A DNA stretch of 5,643 nt, from positions 8,951 through 14,593 of the forward strand of contig DQHS01000024.1 in assembly GCA_003524365.1 (NCBI GenBank). The letters are read 5' to 3'. Of this stretch, positions 1 to 5,217 are shown piece after piece. Below the pieces are notes generated by a model, which was not told the origin of the DNA, ran no database searches, and saw nothing but the letters and a program-made list of their open reading frames with translations. A program made the position numbers and the translations under genes. This DNA comes from Cellvibrio sp. GTDB lineage: Bacteria; Pseudomonadota; Gammaproteobacteria; Pseudomonadales; Cellvibrionaceae. Numbering within the stretch: the stretch's first letter is position 1; every line of letters starts with the position of its first letter.

Positions 1-51
1 ATGACTTCCGTCTATGTTGCGCGCAAGGACCACACGCTCGGCTTCTACTGA
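1..51 (+). CDS. possible C-terminal end of an upstream gene (partial)
   Basis: Frame 1 is open from the left edge of the window to a TGA at 49-51, giving 17 codons including the stop. The codons are mostly C- or G-ending (aag gac cac acg ctc ggc ttc tac), as in a real gene tail. The ATG at position 1 is probably only an internal codon or chance, because no upstream sequence is available to show a ribosome binding site. The 16 residues are too few to identify a family. The opposite strand is also open in two frames here, so a leftward gene beginning inside the window cannot be excluded. Confidence 0.3.
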   Translation: MTSVYVARKDHTLGFY

Positions 52-110
52 ATTGATCCCACTTAACCTGTGGTATCTTTGTCACCTCGATTAGTGGGAG
101 GAATCTGCAA

Positions 111-158
111 TTGTATTTTCTGAATAATTCACTCCCTGCTTTTAGTGCTCAGGCATAA
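111..158 (+). CDS. possible 15-codon leader ORF (TTG start)
   Basis: A TTG at 111 follows a good Shine-Dalgarno-like GGAGG (97-101) at a 9-nt distance. It opens a 15-codon reading frame ending in TAA at 156-158, two bases before the ATG of the metallopeptidase gene. The metallopeptidase start has only a weak CAGG (150-153) of its own, so translation of this small ORF could be coupled to it. The peptide (LYFLNNSLPAFSAQA) resembles no leader I recognise. It has no run of one amino acid as attenuator peptides do. The reading frame may be chance. Confidence 0.25.
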   Translation: MYFLNNSLPAFSAQA

Positions 159-160
159 CA

Positions 161-901
161 ATGACAGAATGGTTCGGCTTAAAAAAAACAACACCTGTAC
201 CATCGGAATTGGGTTTTGAGTTCACCATCGCCCGCTCGCCACGGCGGCGCAGTATCAGTATCGAAATTCGCAAGGCGCAAGTAGTTGTGCGTGCTCCAAT
301 GGGTGCTGCGCAATCGTTATTAATGAGCTTTTTGCAACAAAAAGCAGCTTGGGTGAGGGCAAAAATCAGCGAGCAACAGCAAGCTCTGTCGATCCAGCCA
401 GAGCCTCACATTTATGAGCAAGGCAGCCGAATCCCATTTATGGATGAGACGTTAACATTAGTGCTGGCGCGCGGGCCGCGCACAGCTATTGTACGTATTG
501 ATCAACATTTGCACCTGATTCTATCGCCACGTTCACGCTTGAGTGACGATGCACAAATTCGTCAGCTACTTAGCCGTTGGTACCAGCAGCAGGCGCTAAA
601 TATCCTCACGCGAAAAACGACAGTATTAACTCGCGATATGGGCTTGATGTGCACGCAAGTCACTATCAAGGCGACTCGCTCAAAGTGGGGGCACTGCACC
701 AGCCGCGGTGCCATCCAATACAACTGGCAGATACTGCTAGCCCCCGAGGCCATAGTCGATTATCTTGTCGCCCACGAAGTCAGTCATCTGCGCCACCATA
801 ATCATAGTGCGGACTTTTGGGCGCTGGTCGCCAGCGTCTGTCCAACCTTCAAGGCAGATCGTGCTTGGCTCAAGGCCGAAGGCGCACACCTCAGTTTATA
901 A
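161..901 (+). CDS. YgjP/DUF45-type zinc metallopeptidase (M48/SprT-like)
   Basis: This 246-aa soluble protein has no signal peptide and is probably cytoplasmic. Its C-terminal half carries the hallmarks of the YgjP-like metallopeptidase family. A KWG-H-C motif lies at 175-179, followed by an NWQ segment (188-190), the zinc-binding HEVSH at 205-209 (His205 and His209 as ligands, Glu206 as catalytic base), and NHS at 214-216, where His215 is the likely third ligand, ahead of the conserved FW at 219-220. The N-terminal half has the arginine-rich SPRRRSISI stretch (26-34) typical of the family. The natural substrate of this family is not established, and peptidase activity is inferred from the motif. 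The start at 161 is fixed from upstream by an in-frame TAG at 143-145. Its ribosome site is weak (CAGG, 150-153). An A8 run covers codons 7-9. The DUF2750 gene follows 18 bp later on the same strand, so the two are probably co-transcribed. Confidence 0.93.
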   Translation: MTEWFGLKKTTPVPSELGFEFTIARSPRRRSISIEIRKAQVVVRAPMGAAQSLLMSFLQQKAAWVRAKISEQQQALSIQPEPHIYEQGSRIPFMDETLTLVLARGPRTAIVRIDQHLHLILSPRSRLSDDAQIRQLLSRWYQQQALNILTRKTTVLTRDMGLMCTQVTIKATRSKWGHCTSRGAIQYNWQILLAPEAIVDYLVAHEVSHLRHHNHSADFWALVASVCPTFKADRAWLKAEGAHLSL

Positions 902-919
902 ACTCCAAAGGCTTTTAGC

Positions 920-1303
920 ATGAATGACATTATCGCTACCGATCCGCTCAGTGACGACCCCGCTGAAAATCTTGACCGCTTTATTGTAGAGGCCATGGAG
1001 TTGGGCTGTGTGTGGGGGCTGGAAGGGCCAGATGGCTGGGCGTTAAGCGCCTCTGAAGCTCACGACGATGTGGATGTGATGCCCTTCTGGTCGCAGGAAA
1101 GTTTTGCACAGGCGCATTGTCAGGATGATTGGGAGATTTATAAACCGGTCGCGATTGATCTGGTCGAGTTCCTTGAGGACTGGTTACCGGGCATGCATGA
1201 AGATGTGTTGCTGGTGGGGATTAATTGGAATATGGAATTGGAAGGTGAGGAGCTGGAACCGCTGGATTTACTTGAAGAATTCGAAGCAGAAATGGGTGAG
1301 TAA
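920..1303 (+). CDS. DUF2750 domain protein
   Basis: This 127-aa acidic protein matches the layout I know for DUF2750. It has a Cys-Val-Trp-Gly-Leu segment at 30-34, a GWAL segment at 39-42, a Met-Pro-Phe-Trp-Ser block at 54-58 followed by a helix ending near Cys67, a DWEIY stretch at 70-74, and the helix LVEFLEDWLPGM at 81-92. It closes with a beta-strand LLVGINWN (97-104). The tail from 106 to 127 is dominated by Glu and Leu. No signal peptide or membrane segment is present, so it should be cytoplasmic. The family has no established biochemical function; immunity-like or SMI1/SUFU-like roles would be speculation. The start has an AAAGG (907-911) 8 nt upstream. It lies 18 bp behind the metallopeptidase gene and is probably in its operon. 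Its stop is 5 bp from the stop of the opposing gene. Confidence 0.82.
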   Translation: MNDIIATDPLSDDPAENLDRFIVEAMELGCVWGLEGPDGWALSASEAHDDVDVMPFWSQESFAQAHCQDDWEIYKPVAIDLVEFLEDWLPGMHEDVLLVGINWNMELEGEELEPLDLLEEFEAEMGE

Positions 1304-1308
1304 CTCAA

Positions 1309-1686
1309 TTAATAAAAACCGTCTTGGGTAAATTGGTTGTAGTCATCATCCTCGTCGCCGAATAAATGCATATGGAGTATGTCTACCTCGTAGTGCTTGG
1401 CGTAGTCATTTAACATTTTCAAACTGGCTAGGCTGGGGCTCATGCTGTACCAATAATTGGTTTCATCATCATGGATGGCCAACACAAATTCTAATGCACC
1501 AGGCACCATTTTGCGTGTCAGATGGCTGAAAATTTTTCGCTGTAATTGTAAGACAGAAAAATTAAAATCGACGCACAGATGCATTAATTGTGGGTACTGG
1601 CTTTCGCGCCGGTCTTGCAGCCGGATATCGCGGCTGGCAAATAATTCATCCGGATCGATCAGTGATTTGCGCGGTGGGTGAGGCAT
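1309..1686 (-). CDS. hypothetical protein, 125 aa, unrecognised
   Basis: I do not recognise a family. The reading frame is open for 125 codons on the minus strand. The product looks like a globular soluble protein: a charged N-terminus (residues 1-30, rich in Arg and Asp), a mixed segment with Cys38 and hydrophobic strands (LMHLCVDFNFSVLQL, 34-48), a basic helix (RKIFSHLTRKM, 50-60), a strand ALEFVLAIHD (64-73), an aromatic NYWYSM patch (77-82), and a final acidic DEDDD (111-115). There is no signal peptide or membrane helix. The start ATG at 1684-1686 is the only standard start before an in-frame stop (1717-1719), but no Shine-Dalgarno sequence precedes it. That leaves either weak or leaderless initiation, or a different start such as Met35. 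Codon use is like that of its neighbours, and the overlapping plus-strand frame is much shorter, which supports a real gene. Confidence 0.65.
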   Translation of the reverse strand: MPHPPRKSLIDPDELFASRDIRLQDRRESQYPQLMHLCVDFNFSVLQLQRKIFSHLTRKMVPGALEFVLAIHDDETNYWYSMSPSLASLKMLNDYAKHYEVDILHMHLFGDEDDDYNQFTQDGFY

Positions 1687-1710
1687 AGGAATATTGTCAG
1701 TTAGCGTTTT

Positions 1711-1800
1711 ACCGGATTAGGGCCCCAATTGCATTATTCTACCGGCACGCCGGATCAGGTCTAAAGACCAATAGTCAGTAAAAAGTGCGCGGATTAGACC
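1711..1800. repeat. cluster of short direct and inverted repeats between divergent genes
   Basis: Between the start codons of the divergent genes there are several small repeats. CGGATTAG occurs at 1713-1720 and again at 1790-1797. GGTCTAA (1758-1764) is inverted as TTAGACC (1794-1800). CCGG-cacg-CCGG (1742-1753) and GGTCT-aa-AGACC (1758-1769) could form small hairpins. A TAGAAT hexamer on the minus strand (1736-1741) is a possible -10 for the leftward gene, but no convincing -35 goes with it. The spacing and location would suit regulator binding, yet each element is short enough to occur by chance. Confidence 0.3.
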
Positions 1801-1861
1801 ACATGGGTGTTAATACGCAAGTGTTCCGCATCACAATTTTGTTTTTGTACGGAGTATCGGA

Positions 1862-2347
1862 ATGATGGATATTTTTGTTAGTCGGTTTCGCACTCTGGTA
1901 GTAGTAACTCTGGTTTTTTTGCTGGCGGGCTGTTCAAGCTTGCAGCCGAAATTGGAACAGCCCACCGTTAAAGTTGCCAACTTGCAATTATTGCCTGTAC
2001 AGGGTTTGAGCCAGCCGATAGAGGTCAGTTTGTTGATTTCCAATCCCAACGACCGTGACTTAACACTGCGCGGAATGTCCTACACTGTAGGTATTGAAAA
2101 TTTTGATGTGTTAAGTGGTGTAAGCGACCAGTTGCCAACACTAACTGCCTATCAAGAGACTCCGGTAAAAGTAGTGGTGACAGCAAATGTATTGCAGTTA
2201 GTGCGTTTGATTGAGCACTTTGGGCGCAATGGCGTTAAAGAAAATGTAAATTACAATTTTTCTGCCAAACTGGATTTTAGTGCTTGGTTACCTGCGCTGC
2301 GCATCAATGAAGAAGGCTCGATTCCGCTTGTTGCCAAAAAGCGTTAA
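1862..2347 (+). CDS. LEA type 2 (WHy-domain) family lipoprotein
   Basis: This is a 161-aa predicted lipoprotein. Residues 1-10 hold the positively charged n-region (two Arg), residues 11-22 a hydrophobic core, and Leu21-Ala-Gly-Cys24 the lipobox, so signal peptidase II would cleave before Cys24. Ser25 at the +2 position is not the Asp inner-membrane retention signal, so delivery to the outer membrane by the Lol system is expected. The mature part has the beta-rich pattern of LEA-2/WHy domains: a strand EVSLLIS (54-60), the family's NPN turn (61-63), LTLRGMSYTVGIEN (67-80), and a later strand PVKVVVTANV (101-110). In plants and some bacteria such domains are linked to desiccation or stress, but the function of the bacterial lipoproteins is unsettled. 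ATG codons at 1862 and 1865 are both possible starts; GGAG (1851-1854) sits 7 nt before the first. A hairpin terminator follows the gene. Confidence 0.85.
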   Translation: MMDIFVSRFRTLVVVTLVFLLAGCSSLQPKLEQPTVKVANLQLLPVQGLSQPIEVSLLISNPNDRDLTLRGMSYTVGIENFDVLSGVSDQLPTLTAYQETPVKVVVTANVLQLVRLIEHFGRNGVKENVNYNFSAKLDFSAWLPALRINEEGSIPLVAKKR

Positions 2348-2380
2348 AGCAGAGTCACCCGATTAAAATATTTAATAAAA

Positions 2381-2416
2381 TCGCTAATCGTTTATTTTAT
2401 TAGCGAAATAATTTTT
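2381..2416 (+). terminator. probable intrinsic terminator after the LEA lipoprotein gene
   Basis: TCGCTAAT (2381-2388) pairs perfectly with ATTAGCGA (2399-2406) around a 10-nt T-rich loop. A run of five T residues follows at 2412-2416, five bases after the stem. The stem is AT-rich and the T-tract is slightly displaced, so efficiency may be modest. The left side is preceded by AATAAAA, so it could also act on the minus strand. It would separate the lipoprotein transcript from parC. Confidence 0.5.
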
Positions 2417-2417
2417 C

Positions 2418-2423
2418 TAGAAT
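2418..2423 (+). promoter_or_regulatory. candidate -10 element for parC
   Basis: TAGAAT matches five of six positions of the sigma-70 -10 consensus and lies 46 bp before the parC start, just behind the terminator hairpin. The stretch 17 bp upstream (TTTTAT, 2395-2400) is a poor -35. The region is AT-rich, so a chance match is quite possible. Confidence 0.25.
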
Positions 2424-2468
2424 TTATCTAAAAAGATCCATCTGAATTTTGTACTTTCAGGATATTCA

Positions 2469-4727
2469 ATGAGTGATGAAATAACCCTGCCCGAGGCCGA
2501 TGAGCGTATTGCGCTCAAAGATTATACCGAGAAAGCCTATCTCGATTATTCCATGTATGTGATTCTCGATCGCGCCCTGCCGCACATCGGCGACGGCCTT
2601 AAACCAGTACAGCGTCGCATCGTCTATGCGATGAGTGAGCTGGGTTTAAAAGCGAGTGCGAAATATAAAAAATCCGCGCGTACCGTGGGTGATGTGATCG
2701 GTAAATTCCACCCGCACGGCGATTCAGCGTCATACGAAGCAATGGTGCTAATGGCGCAGCCGTTTTCCTATCGCTACACGCTGGTGGATGGTCAGGGAAA
2801 CTGGGGGTCGCCCGATGATCCTAAATCATTTGCGGCCATGCGTTATACCGAATCGCGCCTCACCAAGTACAGCGAAGTATTGCTTGAAGAATTGGGGCAG
2901 GGCACGGTTGATTGGCAACCCAACTTTGACGGCACACTGGAGGAGCCAATTGTTTTACCGGCACGGGTGCCCAATGTTTTATTAAACGGTACTACGGGTA
3001 TTGCTGTGGGTATGGCGACGGATATTCCGCCGCACAATTTGCGCGAAGTAGTCAATGCCTGTGTGCATATGCTCGATAACCCGCAAGCTACCGTGCAGGA
3101 TTTATGTCAGTTTATTCAAGGGCCGGATATGCCCACCGAAGCGGAAATTATTTCGCCGCGCGAAGACCTGATCAAAATGTACGAAACCGGGCGCGGCAGC
3201 GTGCGCATGCGCGCGGTCTGGCAAAAAGATGAAGACACTGGCGATATTATTATCACCGCCTTGCCCCACCAAGTCAGCGGTGCAAAAATTCTGGAGCAAA
3301 TCGCTGCGCAAATGCAGGCGAAAAAATTACCGATGGTCGCCGATTTGCGCGATGAATCTGACCATGAAAACCCCACCCGTTTGATTATTATTCCGCGCTC
3401 CAATCGAGTTGATCTCGATCAAGTGATGCAGCATTTATTTGCTACCACCGAGCTTGAGCGTACCTATCGTGTCAATATGAACATGATTGGTATCGACGGT
3501 CGCCCGGCGGTGAAATCGCTTACCAAAATTCTGAGTGAATGGTTGAGTTTCAGAACCGTCACGACTCGCCGCCGTTTGCAATACCGCTTGGAAAAAGTCG
3601 AAGAGCGTTTGCTGCGTTTGGCGGCGTTGATGATTGTGTTCCTCAATGTCGATGAAGTGATTCGTATCATTCGCGAAGAGGATAATCCAAAACCGGTGCT
3701 GATGAAGCGTTTCAATTTAGTTGAGATGCAAGCCGAATACATTCTCGAAACCAAATTGCGCCAGTTAGCGCGTTTGGAAGAGATGAAAATTCTCGAAGAG
3801 AAAACGGCACTGGAGAAAGAGCGCGATGGTCTTCAAAAAATCCTTGAATCCGCCGTGAAGTTAAAAAATCTGGTGCGTAAAGAATTGATCCAGATTGCGG
3901 AGGCATTTGGTGATGATCGTCGCTCGCCGATTGTTGCACGTGCAGAGGCGCAAGCCTTGACGGAAACCGAATTGCTAAGTGTTGATCCGGTTACTGTAGT
4001 GATTTCAGATAAAGGTTGGATTCGTGCCGCTAAAGGCCACGATATAGATCCAGCTGGGTTGAGTTACAAAGCCGGTGACAGTTTTAAATTTGCATTGCGT
4101 GGTAAGAGCAATCAACAAGTTATTCTGATCGATTCAACCGGACGCAGCTATTCGCTGCCCGCACACAACTTGCCGTCTGCTCGTGGTCAGGGCGAGCCAT
4201 TAAGTGGGCGCATCAGTCCACCCAGTGGTGCCACATTTGAGGGCGCGCTGATGGGGGCTGATCAGCAACGCGTATTGCTCGCTTCGGATGCAGGCTACGG
4301 TTTCATCGCACGGTTAGAGGATCTCACCAGTAAAAACAAAGCGGGCAAGGCGCTGTTAACTTTACCCGACGCGGCGCTGGTTTTGCCGCCACAATTGCTT
4401 GATAATCCCGAGCAGGCACTACTCGCCGCCGTTAGTAATGATGGTCGCCTGCTGGTGTTCCCCGTCACGGAATTACCTGAGTTGGCGCGCGGCAAAGGCA
4501 ATAAGATTATGAATATTCCCTCGGCACGCGCAGCGGCCCGTGAAGAGTTTGTGGTTTCGGTTAATGTTATTAGTCCTGGCCAATGCTTGACGCTACATTC
4601 AGGCAAACGCCACATTACTTTGAAAATGTCCGATCTGGAACATTACAAAGGCGAGCGTGGTCGACGTGGTAACAAACTTCCGCGCGGCTTCCAAAAGGTT
4701 GATAAGGCCGAAGTGACCGATAAGTAA
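2469..4727 (+). CDS. parC: DNA topoisomerase IV subunit A (ParC)
   Basis: ParC is the DNA-breaking and rejoining subunit of topoisomerase IV, an A2B2 enzyme with ParE that unlinks daughter chromosomes and relaxes supercoils in the cytoplasm. At 752 aa it has the same length as E. coli ParC. The winged-helix domain spans about residues 30-150 and contains GDGLKPVQRR (41-50), HPHGDS (81-86) and the AAMRYTES segment with catalytic Tyr126 after Arg125. A tower domain follows, then the coiled-coil dimer gate (about 370-480, rich in Leu, Glu, Lys and Arg). The C-terminal beta-pinwheel occupies about 495-740 and ends with ERGRRG (729-734), the counterpart of a degenerate GyrA box. That feature and the lack of a canonical QRRGGKG box separate it from GyrA. 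Ser86 and Glu90, equivalent to E. coli Ser80 and Glu84, are the quinolone-susceptible residues. CAGGA (2458-2462) lies 6 nt before the ATG. parE is not in the window. Confidence 0.98.
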   Translation: MSDEITLPEADERIALKDYTEKAYLDYSMYVILDRALPHIGDGLKPVQRRIVYAMSELGLKASAKYKKSARTVGDVIGKFHPHGDSASYEAMVLMAQPFSYRYTLVDGQGNWGSPDDPKSFAAMRYTESRLTKYSEVLLEELGQGTVDWQPNFDGTLEEPIVLPARVPNVLLNGTTGIAVGMATDIPPHNLREVVNACVHMLDNPQATVQDLCQFIQGPDMPTEAEIISPREDLIKMYETGRGSVRMRAVWQKDEDTGDIIITALPHQVSGAKILEQIAAQMQAKKLPMVADLRDESDHENPTRLIIIPRSNRVDLDQVMQHLFATTELERTYRVNMNMIGIDGRPAVKSLTKILSEWLSFRTVTTRRRLQYRLEKVEERLLRLAALMIVFLNVDEVIRIIREEDNPKPVLMKRFNLVEMQAEYILETKLRQLARLEEMKILEEKTALEKERDGLQKILESAVKLKNLVRKELIQIAEAFGDDRRSPIVARAEAQALTETELLSVDPVTVVISDKGWIRAAKGHDIDPAGLSYKAGDSFKFALRGKSNQQVILIDSTGRSYSLPAHNLPSARGQGEPLSGRISPPSGATFEGALMGADQQRVLLASDAGYGFIARLEDLTSKNKAGKALLTLPDAALVLPPQLLDNPEQALLAAVSNDGRLLVFPVTELPELARGKGNKIMNIPSARAAAREEFVVSVNVISPGQCLTLHSGKRHITLKMSDLEHYKGERGRRGNKLPRGFQKVDKAEVTDK

Positions 4728-4731
4728 CAGA

Positions 4732-4766
4732 ATAAAATAGGGGCGGTTATTCCGCCTTTATTTTTT
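4732..4766 (+). terminator. strong intrinsic terminator after parC
   Basis: GGCGG (4742-4746) pairs with CCGCC (4752-4756) around the 5-nt loop TTATT. The stem continues through two G-T pairs and an A/T-rich lower part formed by AAAATA on the left and TTTATTTT on the right. An uninterrupted T run lies at 4761-4766. It begins just five bases after the parC stop. The A-rich left arm would supply a U-tract on the opposite strand as well, so it may be bidirectional. Confidence 0.9.
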
Positions 4767-4826
4767 GCGCAGTGTATGCGCGAAATGAGTGTATAGCAGT
4801 GCAACAACAATAAAGCAGGAGTTTTC

Positions 4827-5099
4827 ATGAGCTCAAAAGACAAACGTCGACATGTGCGTACATCCTTTGCTTGCCGTATAAAAATTGCCCATGATTCTGT
4901 GGGTGAGTTGTTAGTAAAAACCCGCGATATTTCTGATGGTGGTGTATTTGTTGTGCTTGAACCCGAGCACATTCCACCAATTGGGACACGGCTCACCGGC
5001 CAGGTTCAAGGTTTGATGGATGATGCGCCGATATTGCAATTGGAAGTGGTGCGCGTAGAACCGGCGGGTGTTGGGTTGCGCTTTTTGCAAGAAGATTGA
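4827..5099 (+). CDS. PilZ domain protein (c-di-GMP binding)
   Basis: This 90-aa cytoplasmic protein consists of essentially one PilZ domain. Both c-di-GMP contact motifs are intact: RxxxR at Arg7-Arg11 (RRHVR), and DxSxxG at Asp34-Ser36-Gly39 (DISDGG). The beta-barrel is completed by strands near FVVLEP (41-46), RLTGQV (55-60), LQLEVVRVE (70-78) and the typical closing GVGLRFL (81-87). Such stand-alone PilZ proteins act as c-di-GMP-responsive adaptors in motility, pilus or polysaccharide control, but nothing in the sequence identifies the partner. The start is well supported by GCAGGAG (4815-4821), 5 nt before the ATG. It sits between the parC terminator and a weak hairpin, so it is probably a single-gene transcript. 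It lacks the substitutions of the degenerate PilA/FimX-type PilZ proteins, so ligand binding is expected. Confidence 0.95.
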   Translation: MSSKDKRRHVRTSFACRIKIAHDSVGELLVKTRDISDGGVFVVLEPEHIPPIGTRLTGQVQGLMDDAPILQLEVVRVEPAGVGLRFLQED

Positions 5100-5117
5100 T
5101 TTTAACTTTTTAAATTT

Positions 5118-5140
5118 CGCTGAACAGCGTTTCCTTTTTT
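5118..5140 (+). terminator. weak intrinsic terminator after the PilZ gene
   Basis: CGCT (5118-5121) pairs with AGCG (5126-5129) around GAAC. The pairing can be drawn as five base pairs with a two-base loop. It is followed by TTTCC and then six T residues (5135-5140). The stem is short, so the termination is likely to be partial, and some read-through into the next gene is possible. Confidence 0.45.
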
Positions 5141-5176
5141 AGTGCTTCTCCCAAACCTGTGCCTTTGTAAAATACA

Positions 5177-5182
5177 TATAAA
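5177..5182 (+). promoter_or_regulatory. candidate -10 element for the GTG-start gene
   Basis: TATAAA, in the context CATATAAAAT, matches the sigma-70 -10 consensus at five of six positions. A start of transcription near 5189 would leave an approximately 29-nt leader before the GTG at 5218. No good -35 is found 16-18 bp upstream (5153-5160 reads AAACCTGT), so the promoter is uncertain or depends on an activator. Confidence 0.35.
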
Positions 5183-5207
5183 ATTGCAGTGTGGGCGATA
5201 GAGCGAG

Positions 5208-5212
5208 AGGAG
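5208..5212 (+). promoter_or_regulatory. ribosome binding site that fixes the GTG start
   Basis: AGGAG, inside the longer purine run GAGAGGAG, ends 5 nt before GTG 5218. The other in-frame candidate, GTG 5191, has no such site, and an in-frame TAA lies at 5179-5181. This decides the start of the last gene, which has no ATG near its beginning. Confidence 0.8.
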
Positions 5213-5217
5213 TTTTT

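Noticed and set aside
1..85. A leftward gene starting on the minus strand at GTG 83-85 or GTG 31-33
   Set aside because: Both frames are open to the edge, but neither start has a clear ribosome binding site and the peptides are not recognisable, so the direction of the gene at the left edge cannot be decided.
57..99. Inverted repeat TCCCACT (57-63) / AGTGGGA (93-99) as a terminator or operator
   Set aside because: The loop is 29 nt, no T-run follows, and the right arm overlaps the Shine-Dalgarno-like region. A 7-bp match at this distance is not strong evidence.
467..481. GCGCG-cgggc-CGCGC hairpin inside the metallopeptidase gene
   Set aside because: It lies in coding sequence that reads normally through Ala-Arg-Gly-Pro-Arg, and no T-run follows. 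It is most likely a by-product of Arg/Ala codons.
3464..3754. Minus-strand open frames within parC, such as 3464-3754 and 4295-4615
   Set aside because: They lie entirely opposite well-conserved parC codons, have no ribosome binding sites that I can see, and their translations look like antisense shadow protein.
4767..4781. GCGCA-gtgta-TGCGC small hairpin upstream of the PilZ gene as a regulatory element
   Set aside because: A 5-bp stem directly behind the parC terminator has no T-tract, no distinctive promoter nearby and no known operator resemblance.
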